64,000 nucleotides of DNA from an uncultured Gammaproteobacteria bacterium (GTDB lineage Bacteria; Pseudomonadota; Gammaproteobacteria; Pseudomonadales; Pseudohongiellaceae): the NCBI GenBank assembly GCA_913060495.1, contig CAJXRP010000003.1:172865-236864 (forward strand). The letters are read 5' to 3'. Below, piece after piece: positions 8,527-17,654 of this stretch (its first letter is position 1; each line of letters begins with the position of its first letter). Position numbers and translations under genes: made by a program. The notes below the pieces were generated by a model. That model was not told the DNA's origin. It made no database searches and saw nothing but the letters and a program-made list of their open reading frames with translations.

Positions 8527-9834
8527 CTATTTCTTGTAGAGGCGGTACATCAACAGCGCCGCGCGTTTACTCTGACTTGGAAGGGCGGACATCAATGCGG
8601 TTTCGTCCACGGTGTGGCCGCCGGAACCACTTAGGCCTAATCCATCGATTGCCATTTCAACGAGCCCAGATGTAAAAGATACATCGGCAGCACCTGCAAG
8701 GCGCGGATTGACCGGGGCAACGCTGCCAAAGCCAAGGTCGGCACTGGCCTGACTGTAGACCCGTAACAAGTCAGCATTGCCATCGGTAGGCGCCAAGGGT
8801 GGGTAGCCGTCGCTGAATTCGATCTGCGCGCTAGTATGTGGGAAATTAGCGGCGACAATTTCACGCATGGTACTGCGTGCTCTCTCTAATTGTTCTAGAG
8901 AAACTGCGCGTAGATCGCCAGTCACCAAGGCGCTTTCTGCCACTACATTGTTCTTGCCGAATGCCGTGCCGCTGCTCGTTTCGGTGTCGTGGGTAATCTC
9001 ACTGCCACCTAAAATTCGACCTGGGTTGAAGGTAAGGTTTTCCTCCTGTTGCAGGTTCTCTAGAAACAGCAACAGTATGCGTGCAGTCTCATAGATTGCG
9101 CCCGGGCCGATGTCCTCGCGAAACACCTGTGATGAATGTGCGGGCGTGCCCTTGACGTTTAACGTCCAACCCGAAGAGCCGCGTCGTGAAATATTAGCAG
9201 TTGCTGGATTTCCATCTCCGTCTTCAAAACCTATGGCAATATCCGCATATTCTGCAGCATCGATGATGGCTTTCTTGCTTAGCGAGAGTGGGTCGCCACT
9301 AAGTTCTTCGTCGCCTGTAAGAACTACAGTAATGTCCATGTCTTGCAGTAGGCCGGCCGCATTGAGCGCGCGCAGTGCTTGCAACATGATGATGTTGCCG
9401 CCCTTCATGTCAGTAGTGCCCGGTCCGGTGGCGCGCTCGGCATCGATTCGCACAAAATTTTGAAAGGGGCTGCTGGGCTCAAACACCGTATCTAGATGGC
9501 CAATCAGCAGAAGCTTTGGCCCCTCGCCGTCACCGCGCATCTCTGCGATCAGATGGCCTGCGCGACCAAACGCCGCGCCATCTTCCCATCGCGTGTCGAA
9601 TCCTATCGCTTCGAAGTGGGGCATCATGTGATCGGCCACAGCGCGAACGCCTGCAAAGTTCATGGTGCCGCTGTTGATGTTGACGCTTTCAATGAGCAGT
9701 TCTTCGGCAGCACCGTTGCTGCTGTCAATGAAGGCGACCATAGCCTGCTCAGGGCTATCGAGTTGCGCGAAAGCCGGCAGTTGGCAGCACATAGACAGAG
9801 ATAACACGGCAGCATTGAATGTAAATCGTGACAT
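8527..9834 (-). CDS. Exported M20-family metallopeptidase (carboxypeptidase G2-like)
   Basis: Zinc-dependent exopeptidase of 435 residues with an N-terminal Sec signal (residues 1-23, cleavage after AFA), hence periplasmic. Metal and catalytic motifs are in place: GHLDTVFE (first His ligand and catalytic Asp), GTTDMKGG (bridging Asp), TGDEELSG (catalytic Glu and Glu ligand), and a late GHTVDE with the last His. The dimerisation domain lies between residues about 215 and 330. The family releases C-terminal glutamate or other residues from small peptides and conjugates. An AAGGT ribosome site precedes ATG 9834. It may form a unit with the MFS gene upstream (gap about 165 bp). Confidence 0.9.
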   Translation of the reverse strand: MSRFTFNAAVLSLSMCCQLPAFAQLDSPEQAMVAFIDSSNGAAEELLIESVNINSGTMNFAGVRAVADHMMPHFEAIGFDTRWEDGAAFGRAGHLIAEMRGDGEGPKLLLIGHLDTVFEPSSPFQNFVRIDAERATGPGTTDMKGGNIIMLQALRALNAAGLLQDMDITVVLTGDEELSGDPLSLSKKAIIDAAEYADIAIGFEDGDGNPATANISRRGSSGWTLNVKGTPAHSSQVFREDIGPGAIYETARILLLFLENLQQEENLTFNPGRILGGSEITHDTETSSGTAFGKNNVVAESALVTGDLRAVSLEQLERARSTMREIVAANFPHTSAQIEFSDGYPPLAPTDGNADLLRVYSQASADLGFGSVAPVNPRLAGAADVSFTSGLVEMAIDGLGLSGSGGHTVDETALMSALPSQSKRAALLMYRLYKK

Positions 9835-9999
9835 TAAGAGTACCTTTGAGAGTGATGGGTTCGAGGACGCTGTTCATGTGTATTACAGCACTTAATGCAT
9901 AGTCTCTGCCAATCCCATTAACAAAAGCGCATTCGGTTGATCTGGGGAAGTGGATCGTTACTCTTTGGCGGAGCAGGGTGTATTTGATCTCCTAGATGC

Positions 10000-11178
10000 T
10001 TAGTTCGCTGTGGCTCTGCCGGCATAGAAAAATACTGGAACGAGCAGTAGCAGTAAAGGCAGGGCGAATATCATCACGCCACTCCAGCCTATACTGGCCA
10101 ATAAAATGCCGGCGCTGAGTGAGCCAAGTGCTTGCAAGCCAAAGACTAGAAAATCATTAATCGCTTGCACTTTAAATCGCTCTGAAGAGCGATAGCTTTG
10201 AGTGAGCAATGTGGTGCCGCCAAGAAAGAGAAAATTCCAACCTACACCGAGAAATACCAGCGTCCCCCAGTAGTCGATGAACTCGGGCTGGCCCCAGCCA
10301 ATAAATATACAAATCACCATAAGGGCGAATCCCGCCTGGATGATTTTCCTAACACCAAACCAGGAGATCAGAAATCCACTGAAGAACGATGGAATATACA
10401 TGGCAAGGATGTGGCTTTGAATGACTCGGGTTGTGGCATCTAAGGAATGGTGATCCATTTCGTGCATGCTAAGCGGCGTCGAGGTCATGATCAGGCTCAT
10501 GATGCTGTATCCGATAGCAGCCGAGGCAATGGCAAGAATCAGTGTGGGTTGTTTGAAAATCTCTCCCAGAGGTCTACTGGCGGCAATCTGATCTTTTTTC
10601 TCGAATGTCGAATTCTGATAAAACACCAGCAAGATCAGGAAGGATATGCTCAGCATCGCTGCCATGCCTAGAAATGAGCCAACGTAATCGGGGAGCCCTT
10701 CGACGACACTGAAACGTCGTCCCACTTCTGGGCCAAGCAGCGCGGCGATTATGCCAGCTAACATTAGAAACGACAGGCATTTGGGAATTTGTTCACTCGG
10801 GACTGAATCGGCAACAGCGAAACGAAACTGCTGTAAGAAGGCGATGTAGTTACCGATCAGGAAAGCGGCGATACAGAACAACAAAAATGATTGTTGGTAG
10901 ATGCCCCAAGCAGCAAACAGCGAAGCGAAGATGGCGAGTGCAGTACCGATAAGAAACCCGGCCTTTCTGCCCACTTTCGACATCAGGTAAGAGGCAGGTA
11001 TTGTTGCGGAAGCAATGCCGGTTATTTGGATGGCAATGGGGAGTGTAGCCCAATCGAGAGAGGGTGCGATCTGTGCCCCGACAATGCCGCCGAGTAGTAC
11101 AAGAATTGGAGCCGCCGTTTGGCCAAAGCACTGCGCAAAGGTAAGAACGATCAAGGTTCTATAATTACTAAAATTCAC
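10000..11178 (-). CDS. Major facilitator superfamily transporter
   Basis: Inner-membrane protein of 392 residues with about twelve hydrophobic segments. The MSKVGRKAGFLIG stretch matches the MFS motif A between helices 2 and 3. The start is GTG 11178 with GGGAG seven bases upstream. The substrate is unknown. The next gene on this strand is an exported M20 peptidase, so uptake of the released small molecule is a possible role, but this is only inference from position. Confidence 0.88.
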   Translation of the reverse strand: MNFSNYRTLIVLTFAQCFGQTAAPILVLLGGIVGAQIAPSLDWATLPIAIQITGIASATIPASYLMSKVGRKAGFLIGTALAIFASLFAAWGIYQQSFLLFCIAAFLIGNYIAFLQQFRFAVADSVPSEQIPKCLSFLMLAGIIAALLGPEVGRRFSVVEGLPDYVGSFLGMAAMLSISFLILLVFYQNSTFEKKDQIAASRPLGEIFKQPTLILAIASAAIGYSIMSLIMTSTPLSMHEMDHHSLDATTRVIQSHILAMYIPSFFSGFLISWFGVRKIIQAGFALMVICIFIGWGQPEFIDYWGTLVFLGVGWNFLFLGGTTLLTQSYRSSERFKVQAINDFLVFGLQALGSLSAGILLASIGWSGVMIFALPLLLLLVPVFFYAGRATAN

Positions 11179-11407
11179 TCGGGGGCTCCCGCTACGCTAT
11201 GGCATTGTGTGAGAGCTGCTGCTCGCTGCGTAAGTCTAACCTATATAGAGCTCATCTAGTTCTGTGGAGTTGAGAAATTCAGCCGCATCTCTAATGTGTT
11301 TGATCTAAGGTCAATTGCTAGCTAGTTTGCGGTGTGTGGTATTGTTGCTTTCTCGACCCTTTTAGCTCTTTTAACTAGCACATAGATAGATTGAACACGG
11401 AGGAATC

Positions 11408-12418
11408 ATGAAAAATTCTCACCGCTTTCCCGGCGTCCTTGCCTGGGTAACCCTGTTATCTCTTTTTACCCTCTCGTTTGCAGGAATTGTATCAGCCCAG
11501 TCTAGCCCTCCTGCTTCGCCCCCTGCCGATTGGGGGCCTATGTCGATTAGCTTGGAGGATTTTGAATATCCCTATCCAGTCGAGTATATGAACCTAACTG
11601 TTTATGGCGAAGACGTGCGTATCGCTTATATGGATGTTGCGCCCACAGGACCAGCGAATGGACGTTCTGTGATTCTGCACCATGGCGGTCTTTACTACGG
11701 TTGGTACTGGAGCGAGCAGGTTAAGGCGCTGGCCCAAGAAGGATACCGAGTTGTGGTGAAGGATCGTTTGGGATGGGGAAAATCCTCCAAGCCGATAATT
11801 CCCTATAGTATTAATTTGTGGGCTTCTAATACCGCACGATTGATGGATCATCTGCAGATTGAGGAAGCGGCCATTGTGGGCCACTCTATCGGCGGGCAAA
11901 TGGTGACGCGCTTTGCTTTCCTTTATCCAGAACGCATTACCCATCTTGTCACGGTGAACCAGGTAGGTCTTGCAGACCGTCGCCGGGGAAGAGGGTTTCG
12001 GCCGTTGACTGGCGAAGTCGATACGAATCCAAATATGGAGGAGGTATATGCGGGCTTATTGCGTTGGGCAGACGATAACTATACGACCTGGCAGCCGAAG
12101 TTCTTGGATCATATGCGCATTCGCTATGGGCAACGACTCGGTGGAGACTGGGCGCGGCTAGCTTATGTGGGCCAATTGACTAACCATATGCGTGCGATGG
12201 ATACGGTAGTGAACGATAGGCAACATATCCAGACCAAGACTTTAGTTCTCGGTGGAGTAGATGATTACCCGACTTTTGCGGAAGAGGCGCGACAGGCTGC
12301 GGATGCTTTTCCAAACGGAGAAGTCTTTCTTATTCAGAACGTAGGGCATAATCCCCACGAGGAAGTGCCGGATGTAGTAAGTGCGGAGTTGATTCGATTT
12401 CTTGATTCTGGAAATTAG
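11408..12418 (+). CDS. Exported alpha/beta hydrolase
   Basis: Alpha/beta-hydrolase fold enzyme of 336 residues with a Sec signal (residues 1-31, ending VSAQ). The oxyanion-region HHGG precedes the nucleophile elbow GHSIGG (Ser about residue 160). The acid is likely in GGVDDYPT and the catalytic histidine in NVGHNPHEE near the C-terminus. Probably a periplasmic esterase or lipase-like hydrolase; substrate unknown. GGAGG/ATC precedes ATG 11408. It converges with a cupin gene across a shared hairpin. Confidence 0.85.
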   Translation: MKNSHRFPGVLAWVTLLSLFTLSFAGIVSAQSSPPASPPADWGPMSISLEDFEYPYPVEYMNLTVYGEDVRIAYMDVAPTGPANGRSVILHHGGLYYGWYWSEQVKALAQEGYRVVVKDRLGWGKSSKPIIPYSINLWASNTARLMDHLQIEEAAIVGHSIGGQMVTRFAFLYPERITHLVTVNQVGLADRRRGRGFRPLTGEVDTNPNMEEVYAGLLRWADDNYTTWQPKFLDHMRIRYGQRLGGDWARLAYVGQLTNHMRAMDTVVNDRQHIQTKTLVLGGVDDYPTFAEEARQAADAFPNGEVFLIQNVGHNPHEEVPDVVSAELIRFLDSGN

Positions 12419-12434
12419 TTAGACGTGGTGTATC

Positions 12435-12463
12435 GAGGTGGTTCGAATCTATCGAACCACCTC
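12435..12463. terminator. Hairpin between convergent hydrolase and cupin genes
   Basis: GAGGTGGTTCG (12435-12445) and CGAACCACCTC (12453-12463) form a perfect 11-bp stem with a 7-nt loop. It sits in the 52 bp between two facing gene ends. There is no T-tract on either strand, so termination may be weak, but the position suits a bidirectional terminator. Confidence 0.55.
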
Positions 12464-12470
12464 AACTGAT

Positions 12471-13043
12471 CTAGTCTTCGTCTTCCAACGAAGGATGTTC
12501 ATACCCAGTAGGCAATACTTGACCCGGATCTACACGCACGCTCAGATAGGTAATCTGATCTTGTATGTTTCTGAATCCGTGAGGTACGCCAGCAGGGATG
12601 ACAACCATATCACCGGTTGAGATTGTCTTGGTCTGGCCGTTAGTGACAGTGCGACTGCCGCTGGGCCCGATTAATTCAAGAACTGAAACATTGTTGGCTG
12701 GAAATTCAATATCGCCACTTATATCGCCACCAGTTACTAGGGTGCCTGATCCTGACAGCACGTAGTACACCTCTGTTACTTGATGATGCACAATAGCGTT
12801 TACTACTTCGCCTTCAGTGCGATTACCTTTTCTTTGTAAAATTCCAACGCCGACATTTACCTCGTCGCCGATATCAACCACTTTTATCTGCTGGTCGATT
12901 GTCTCTCCCATGTGCTCGAAAACAGTCATGATCTCCCCGCCGGATATATGAGTAGCCGTTGTAGGTCTCTGCGCAAAAAGGTTGGGGGATAGCGCGCAAA
13001 GTAATGTTGCGCTGAGCATAAGCTTGAGTGTCTTGTTATTCAT
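12471..13043 (-). CDS. Exported cupin-domain protein
   Basis: 190-residue protein with a Sec signal (residues 1-24, ending LFAQ). The cupin barrel spans about residues 65-175: VNAIVHHQVTEVYYVLSGSG carries the first metal motif (HHxxxxE) and GDMVVIPAGVPHGFRN the second with its histidine. Such proteins bind a metal and either catalyse simple reactions or bind a small ligand. A GAGGAAG ribosome site precedes ATG 13043. No partner gene identifies its role. Confidence 0.82.
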   Translation of the reverse strand: MNNKTLKLMLSATLLCALSPNLFAQRPTTATHISGGEIMTVFEHMGETIDQQIKVVDIGDEVNVGVGILQRKGNRTEGEVVNAIVHHQVTEVYYVLSGSGTLVTGGDISGDIEFPANNVSVLELIGPSGSRTVTNGQTKTISTGDMVVIPAGVPHGFRNIQDQITYLSVRVDPGQVLPTGYEHPSLEDED

Positions 13044-13226
13044 GTTTTATCTTCCTCGTGTGCTGTCTTCAATATTACTAACAGAGTGTAAATTGGAATC
13101 TGAGGTTAGAGACTATCTTACTCACGATCTTATCGCCACTCGAGAACCTTTTCCTTTGAAAGGCGATGGTCTAAAGAGTGGTGTGGCAGACGTGATGGTA
13201 TTTGGCGAAGTATCTGGAGGTGGGTT

Positions 13227-13703
13227 CTAATCAGGGATCTGCACATTGAGTGTTTCTTTCACTTCTTCCATCACCACATAGCTCGTGGATTCTTGAACAC
13301 CAGGTAGGCTCAGTAGAGTGTTGCCTAGGAGTGTTCTGTAGGCATTCATGTCTGCGACTCTGGCTTTGATTAGGTAATCAAAGTTTCCAGATACCAAATA
13401 ACATTCCTGTACCGGATCCAAGGCCATTGCGGCCAGTTTGAACTTGGCAAAAATATCTTGAGAGGTTCGCGATAGCCGGATCTGAACAAACACCACGAGC
13501 GCCGCCTGCAGGCTGGCTGGATCTAATAATGTGGTGTAGCCCTGAATGACCCCGTCTCTTTCCATGCGTTTGACTCTCTCTAGGCAGGGAGTCGTGGTTA
13601 GCCCTACTCGGCGGGCTAATTCGGCGAAACTGATACGACCGTCTAGCTGAAGTTCTCGGAGGATTTTTTTATCTATTGTAGACAATGGTTTAGCTACGTT
13701 CAT
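13227..13703 (-). CDS. Lrp/AsnC-family transcriptional regulator
   Basis: 158-residue regulator with N-terminal winged HTH (SFAELARRVGLTTTPCLERVKRMERDGVIQGY, residues about 22-55) and a C-terminal RAM ligand-binding domain (about 70-150, with the NFDYLIKARVADMNAY motif). It is divergent from alanine dehydrogenase across 149 AT-rich bases, so it probably controls ald in response to alanine or a related amino acid, as Lrp-type AldR regulators do. Confidence 0.92.
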   Translation of the reverse strand: MNVAKPLSTIDKKILRELQLDGRISFAELARRVGLTTTPCLERVKRMERDGVIQGYTTLLDPASLQAALVVFVQIRLSRTSQDIFAKFKLAAMALDPVQECYLVSGNFDYLIKARVADMNAYRTLLGNTLLSLPGVQESTSYVVMEEVKETLNVQIPD

Positions 13704-13724
13704 TCGTCAATTATAGATTAATTA

Positions 13725-13748
13725 ACTATTTTATCTATATTAAATAGT
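13725..13748. promoter_or_regulatory. Candidate Lrp operator between lrp-like gene and ald
   Basis: ACTATTT (13725-13731) and AAATAGT (13742-13748) form an inverted repeat in the AT-rich divergent region. Position and AT-rich dyad suit an Lrp/AsnC site that would cover both promoters. Inferred from symmetry and position only. Confidence 0.4.
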
Positions 13749-13852
13749 GGATTGTCTTGAAAAATTCAAATATTAGAGAAAAAATTCTGAGAAGCAATGG
13801 ATATACTTCTTGCCATCAAGCAACCAACAATCAATTGTTTCGGAGTATCGCC

Positions 13853-14992
13853 ATGCTAATTGGAGTCCCTAAGGAAATTAAGAATCACGAATACCGCGTT
13901 GGACTCACTCCGGCGGTAGTGCGCGAGCTTTGTAATAACGGTCACCGTGTGATTGTCGAAAATGACTGTGGCCTAGGAATAGGCATTGAGAATGCTCAGT
14001 ACGAGGCGGTCGGTGCAAAGGTGATTGCTACGGCGGCGGAAATATTTGCTCAGGCCGAGATGATCGTTAAGGTAAAGGAGCCGCAGCCTCAGGAATGCAA
14101 GATGCTCAGCGAAGGACAGCTGCTGTTCACCTACCTTCATCTGGCTCCTGATCCCGAGCAAACACGGTTATTAGTTGAGTCCGGCGCTACCTGTATCGCC
14201 TATGAGACGGTTACTGATGCCGGCAATGCCTTACCACTACTGGCACCAATGAGCGAAGTCGCTGGCAGGATGGCGATTCAAGAAGCCGCTGTGTGTTTAG
14301 AAAAATCTAAGCAGGGCAGTGGGGTATTGCTAGGCGGTGTGCCGGGCGTGGAGCCAGCTAACGTGGTTGTAATTGGCGGGGGAGTAGTTGGGCTCAATGC
14401 GGCTCGTATGGCTATTGGTTTGGGCGCTGACGTTACTATTCTTGATCGTTCGATCTCTCGCTTAAAGCACATTGATGAAATGTTCGATGGTCGAATCAAG
14501 ACTCTGTTCTCGACTACGGACACGATTGAGAGTCAGCTCAAAACAGCTGACGCAGTAATAGGTGCTGTACTGATTCCAGGTGCGGCTGCGCCAAAGCTCG
14601 TCACAAGAGACATGTTAGGACTCATGAAGAAGGGTTCTGTGCTGGTTGATGTTGCGATAGATCAGGGAGGGTGTTTTGAAACCAGCAGGGCTACAACTCA
14701 CGAAGACCCGACCTATATCGTAGACGATGTCATACATTACTGTGTGGCCAATATGCCAGGTGGTGTAGCAAGAACATCTACCTTCGCTCTGAATAATGCA
14801 ACCATGCCATTTGTGTTGACCCTAGCCAATAAGGGTTACAAAGCGGCATTAATGGATGATGTGAATTTACGCAATGGCCTAAACGTACATCATGGAATGG
14901 TTACGATTGAAGCCGTCGCCGAAGTGTTAGGCTATAACTATATTGATGCTGTCACAGCATTGCACCAAGGTGAGCTAAAAGTCTCGGCGTAG
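13853..14992 (+). CDS. ald: Alanine dehydrogenase
   Basis: NAD-dependent oxidative deamination of L-alanine to pyruvate and ammonia (reversible). Motifs: [17 protein letters not shown] at the N-terminus, VKVKEPQ with the substrate lysine, TYLHLAPD with the catalytic histidine, the Rossmann [10 protein letters not shown] followed by VTILD, and VDVAIDQGG with the catalytic aspartate. The start is set at ATG 13853, because CGGAG stands 7 bases upstream and 379 residues is the family length; the frame extends back to 13757 but that part is not conserved. The divergent Lrp-type regulator is its likely controller. Confidence 0.95.
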   Translation: MLIGVPKEIKNHEYRVGLTPAVVRELCNNGHRVIVENDCGLGIGIENAQYEAVGAKVIATAAEIFAQAEMIVKVKEPQPQECKMLSEGQLLFTYLHLAPDPEQTRLLVESGATCIAYETVTDAGNALPLLAPMSEVAGRMAIQEAAVCLEKSKQGSGVLLGGVPGVEPANVVVIGGGVVGLNAARMAIGLGADVTILDRSISRLKHIDEMFDGRIKTLFSTTDTIESQLKTADAVIGAVLIPGAAAPKLVTRDMLGLMKKGSVLVDVAIDQGGCFETSRATTHEDPTYIVDDVIHYCVANMPGGVARTSTFALNNATMPFVLTLANKGYKAALMDDVNLRNGLNVHHGMVTIEAVAEVLGYNYIDAVTALHQGELKVSA

Positions 14993-15253
14993 ATTTGCTG
15001 CTTTCGGCTCGGGACTGTATTTCCTCGCGGGTAAGTGACGCCCATGGGACTCGTTTCGCGCTTGTTTTGGAAGGCTGGGTTAGTCAGAAAAGAATGTGCG
15101 GCCACATTGCAGATTCGCGGGTAGAGCTATGTCCATCAATTTTGGATTCTCCAGGTTGAGTAGCTCTAGAATCGAATCCGGTTCCTGCCAGCAGATAGCT
15201 ATAGGTGTATGACTTCCTATTGAACATCTGGCGTAGGATTAGATTATGTTTCA

Positions 15254-16933
15254 TTAGCTGGCCATGTCCAGAGCTTCCTCTAATGCGATCTCTTGAGGTA
15301 ACACAAACCAGCGCAGTTTATTGACTCTATCGGGAAGGTCGATCTCGTAACGAGCCTCTGTTCGACCGACTTTTAGTAACTGTTCCTCGGCTGCTCGCGA
15401 ATACGATTCCAGTTCTTTTAGCGTTGCGTGCTCCGGCTTGTCGCTTATTCCGCTCGTGTCGAGAACGTCTAGTTCGGCGCAGAGTTTCATCTTGCGCTCT
15501 TGGAAGCGCCAGGTGCCGCTATCCGCATCGAACTGGTAGTAGGGTAATAGCCGCCATCCATGTGAAGCCACTAATTCAACTGCGCGAAGTAGGTAGTCAA
15601 ACGTAGAATCATCTATAAAATAGTTAAAGTTTAGTCGCACCCAGCCCGGCCGCAGCACCATGTAACCGTTATTAAGTTCTTGTTCTAGCGCTCTGCTGTA
15701 GTTCATGTCCATGCCGAGTAAATCATGGCCATAAGGGCCCGCGCAGGAACACCCTCCTCGCGCTTGAATTCCAAACAGGTCGTTAAGCAATGCCACTACA
15801 TATCCGTAGTGCAGATCCTTTCCCTGGTGCTTTAGCCGCAAAGAAAAAATCGATAAGCTTTCTTCGTCAGAATTTCCAAGAATTTCAATGTTGGGATGTT
15901 GTTTCCAGCGAGATAGTGCGCGTTGCTTGAATCCTTTCTCTAGAGATTCAATTCTTTCTGTGCCCACTTTTTGTTGCAGTTGGAATACAAGTCCTGCACG
16001 AATTGATTCAACGATGGCGGGAGTACCGCCCTCTTCGCGTCGCTCATGGTTTTCGATGTATTGATGATCTTCGGGTGTGACATACATAACCGTTCCGCCA
16101 CCAGGCATTGCCGGCACTTTGTTCTGCAGTAATTGTTTCTTAACAACGAGTATTCCAGGAGTGCCTGGACCACCTACAAATTTGTGAGGAGAAATAAAGA
16201 CAGCATCTTTGCTGCTAATAGCGGACTCGGGGTTCATGTTGATTTCCACGTAGGGAGCCGCTGCCGCATAGTCCCAAAAAGATACTGCGCCGTGGCGATG
16301 AAGTAGGGCAGTAACTTTGTCTACTTCAGTTTTGAGTCCGGTAACATTCGATGCAGCTGAAAAACTGCCGATCTTTAGCGAGCGATCGCTGTATTGTTCC
16401 AATCTTGATTTAAGTTGGGCTATATCCAAATTTCCCGAATTGGTAAGCGGTATCACAACGACATCAGCAATCGATTCTCGCCAAGGTATCTCGTTGCTGT
16501 GGTGCTCGTAGGGTCCGATGAATACGACCGGTCGAGACTCCGGCTCAATCTGATCCAGGAGGCGATATCTTTCGTTCAGTTCTGCAGGCAAACGCAGGTT
16601 CAGAATATCGATCAATTTGTGAATGGCGGCTGTGGCACCGGCGCCAGTAAAGATTATTTGATCGTCTTCACTACCGTTAACAGCGCTGCGAATTGATTCG
16701 CGGGCTTGCTCACGATAGGCGGTAGTCTGAGCGCCAGAATAGGATGTTTCGGTGTGCGTGTTGGCGTAGAACGGCAATACTTGCTGGGAAATGAAGTCTT
16801 CAATAAAGGTGAGTGCTCGGCCTGAGGCGGTATAGTCAGCATAAACAAGTGGCTTCTTGCCAAAACTGGTTTGAATTAGCTGCCTTTCTCCAATCACAGA
16901 TTCTCTGATTTTGGATATCAATTCCGTACTCAT
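15254..16933 (-). CDS. Class V aminotransferase / cysteine-desulfurase-fold PLP enzyme
   Basis: 559-residue fold-type I PLP enzyme. The N-terminus reads VYADYTASGRAL, the phosphate-binding loop is in FTGAGATAAIHKL, and the PLP lysine is in FISPHKFVGGPGTPG (about residue 238). The C-terminal domain contains RGGCSCAGPYGHD, a cysteine-rich loop like that of SufS/IscS-type enzymes, where the cysteine would accept sulfur. It is longer than usual cysteine desulfurases (about 400) because of an extra C-terminal part. GAGGAG precedes ATG 16933. A divergent Lrp-type regulator (17093) probably controls it. Substrate not known: cysteine lyase, desulfurase or an epimerase are all open. Confidence 0.85.
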   Translation of the reverse strand: MSTELISKIRESVIGERQLIQTSFGKKPLVYADYTASGRALTFIEDFISQQVLPFYANTHTETSYSGAQTTAYREQARESIRSAVNGSEDDQIIFTGAGATAAIHKLIDILNLRLPAELNERYRLLDQIEPESRPVVFIGPYEHHSNEIPWRESIADVVVIPLTNSGNLDIAQLKSRLEQYSDRSLKIGSFSAASNVTGLKTEVDKVTALLHRHGAVSFWDYAAAAPYVEINMNPESAISSKDAVFISPHKFVGGPGTPGILVVKKQLLQNKVPAMPGGGTVMYVTPEDHQYIENHERREEGGTPAIVESIRAGLVFQLQQKVGTERIESLEKGFKQRALSRWKQHPNIEILGNSDEESLSIFSLRLKHQGKDLHYGYVVALLNDLFGIQARGGCSCAGPYGHDLLGMDMNYSRALEQELNNGYMVLRPGWVRLNFNYFIDDSTFDYLLRAVELVASHGWRLLPYYQFDADSGTWRFQERKMKLCAELDVLDTSGISDKPEHATLKELESYSRAAEEQLLKVGRTEARYEIDLPDRVNKLRWFVLPQEIALEEALDMAS

Positions 16934-17092
16934 TCGCCACGCTCCTCTGAAAGAAATGGAATTTTATCTCAACATGTCAGGAACATTGTGCCTATTTGTG
17001 CGCGAATTCTTAATAATATGAGACGAAATAGCTTATTTATGACTAAATATGGTACTTTATCGTAAATTAATAGCTTCCTAAGAGACGAAATC

Positions 17093-17548
17093 ATGGACAA
17101 GCAAGACTTAGCCATCCTCGAACAGATCCAGCGCGATGCCTCATTATCTGCAGGTGAGCTCGCCGAAAAAGTAGGTATATCTAAATCTGCCTGTTGGCGT
17201 CGCGTACAAAGATTGACCGAAGATGGGGTGATAAAAAGTCGAGTAGCAATACTGGATCCAGAGAAAATCAATCTTTCGCTGACAGTCTACATCTCTATTC
17301 GCACCAACGAGCACAATGACAAGTGGGCGAATAAGTTTCAGCAAGTGACGCAGAAGATTGCTGGTGTATTGGAAGTGCACAGAATGAGCGGAGATCTAGA
17401 TTATCTGGTCAAGGCAGTTGTGGCAGACATGAAGGGCTATGATGATCTTTATAAGCAGCTCATAAAGGCTGACTTGTTCGATGTGAGCTCGAGCTTTGTC
17501 ATGGAAACGATGAAGCAAACGACGGAACTACCCTTAGATAGATTGTGA
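17093..17548 (+). CDS. Lrp/AsnC-family transcriptional regulator
   Basis: 151 residues: winged HTH (LSAGELAEKVGISKSACWRRVQRL, about 15-40) and RAM domain with GDLDYLVKAVVADMKGY. It is a paralogue of the regulator at 13227. It is divergent from the class V aminotransferase gene across 159 AT-rich bases, the usual arrangement for an amino-acid-responsive local regulator. GAGACGAAAT occurs both just before its start (17082) and at 17021, a possible repeated half-site. Confidence 0.9.
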   Translation: MDKQDLAILEQIQRDASLSAGELAEKVGISKSACWRRVQRLTEDGVIKSRVAILDPEKINLSLTVYISIRTNEHNDKWANKFQQVTQKIAGVLEVHRMSGDLDYLVKAVVADMKGYDDLYKQLIKADLFDVSSSFVMETMKQTTELPLDRL

Positions 17549-17654
17549 GCACGGACTAAGTTGTTAGCTTGTCGATGTAACTATTCCTCATTTACAAAAC
17601 TTGGCTCTCTCGATAGTCTCAATCTTTCTAGATCAACAACACAGGGCTGCAACA

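Noticed and set aside
10198..11131. Several open frames opposite the MFS gene
   Set aside because: They are shadows of a well-supported transporter gene: low-complexity, without ribosome sites or family features.
13757..13852. Extended N-terminus of alanine dehydrogenase
   Set aside because: Family proteins begin at MLIGVPKE; a ribosome site stands before ATG 13853 and the upstream part overlaps the divergent promoter.
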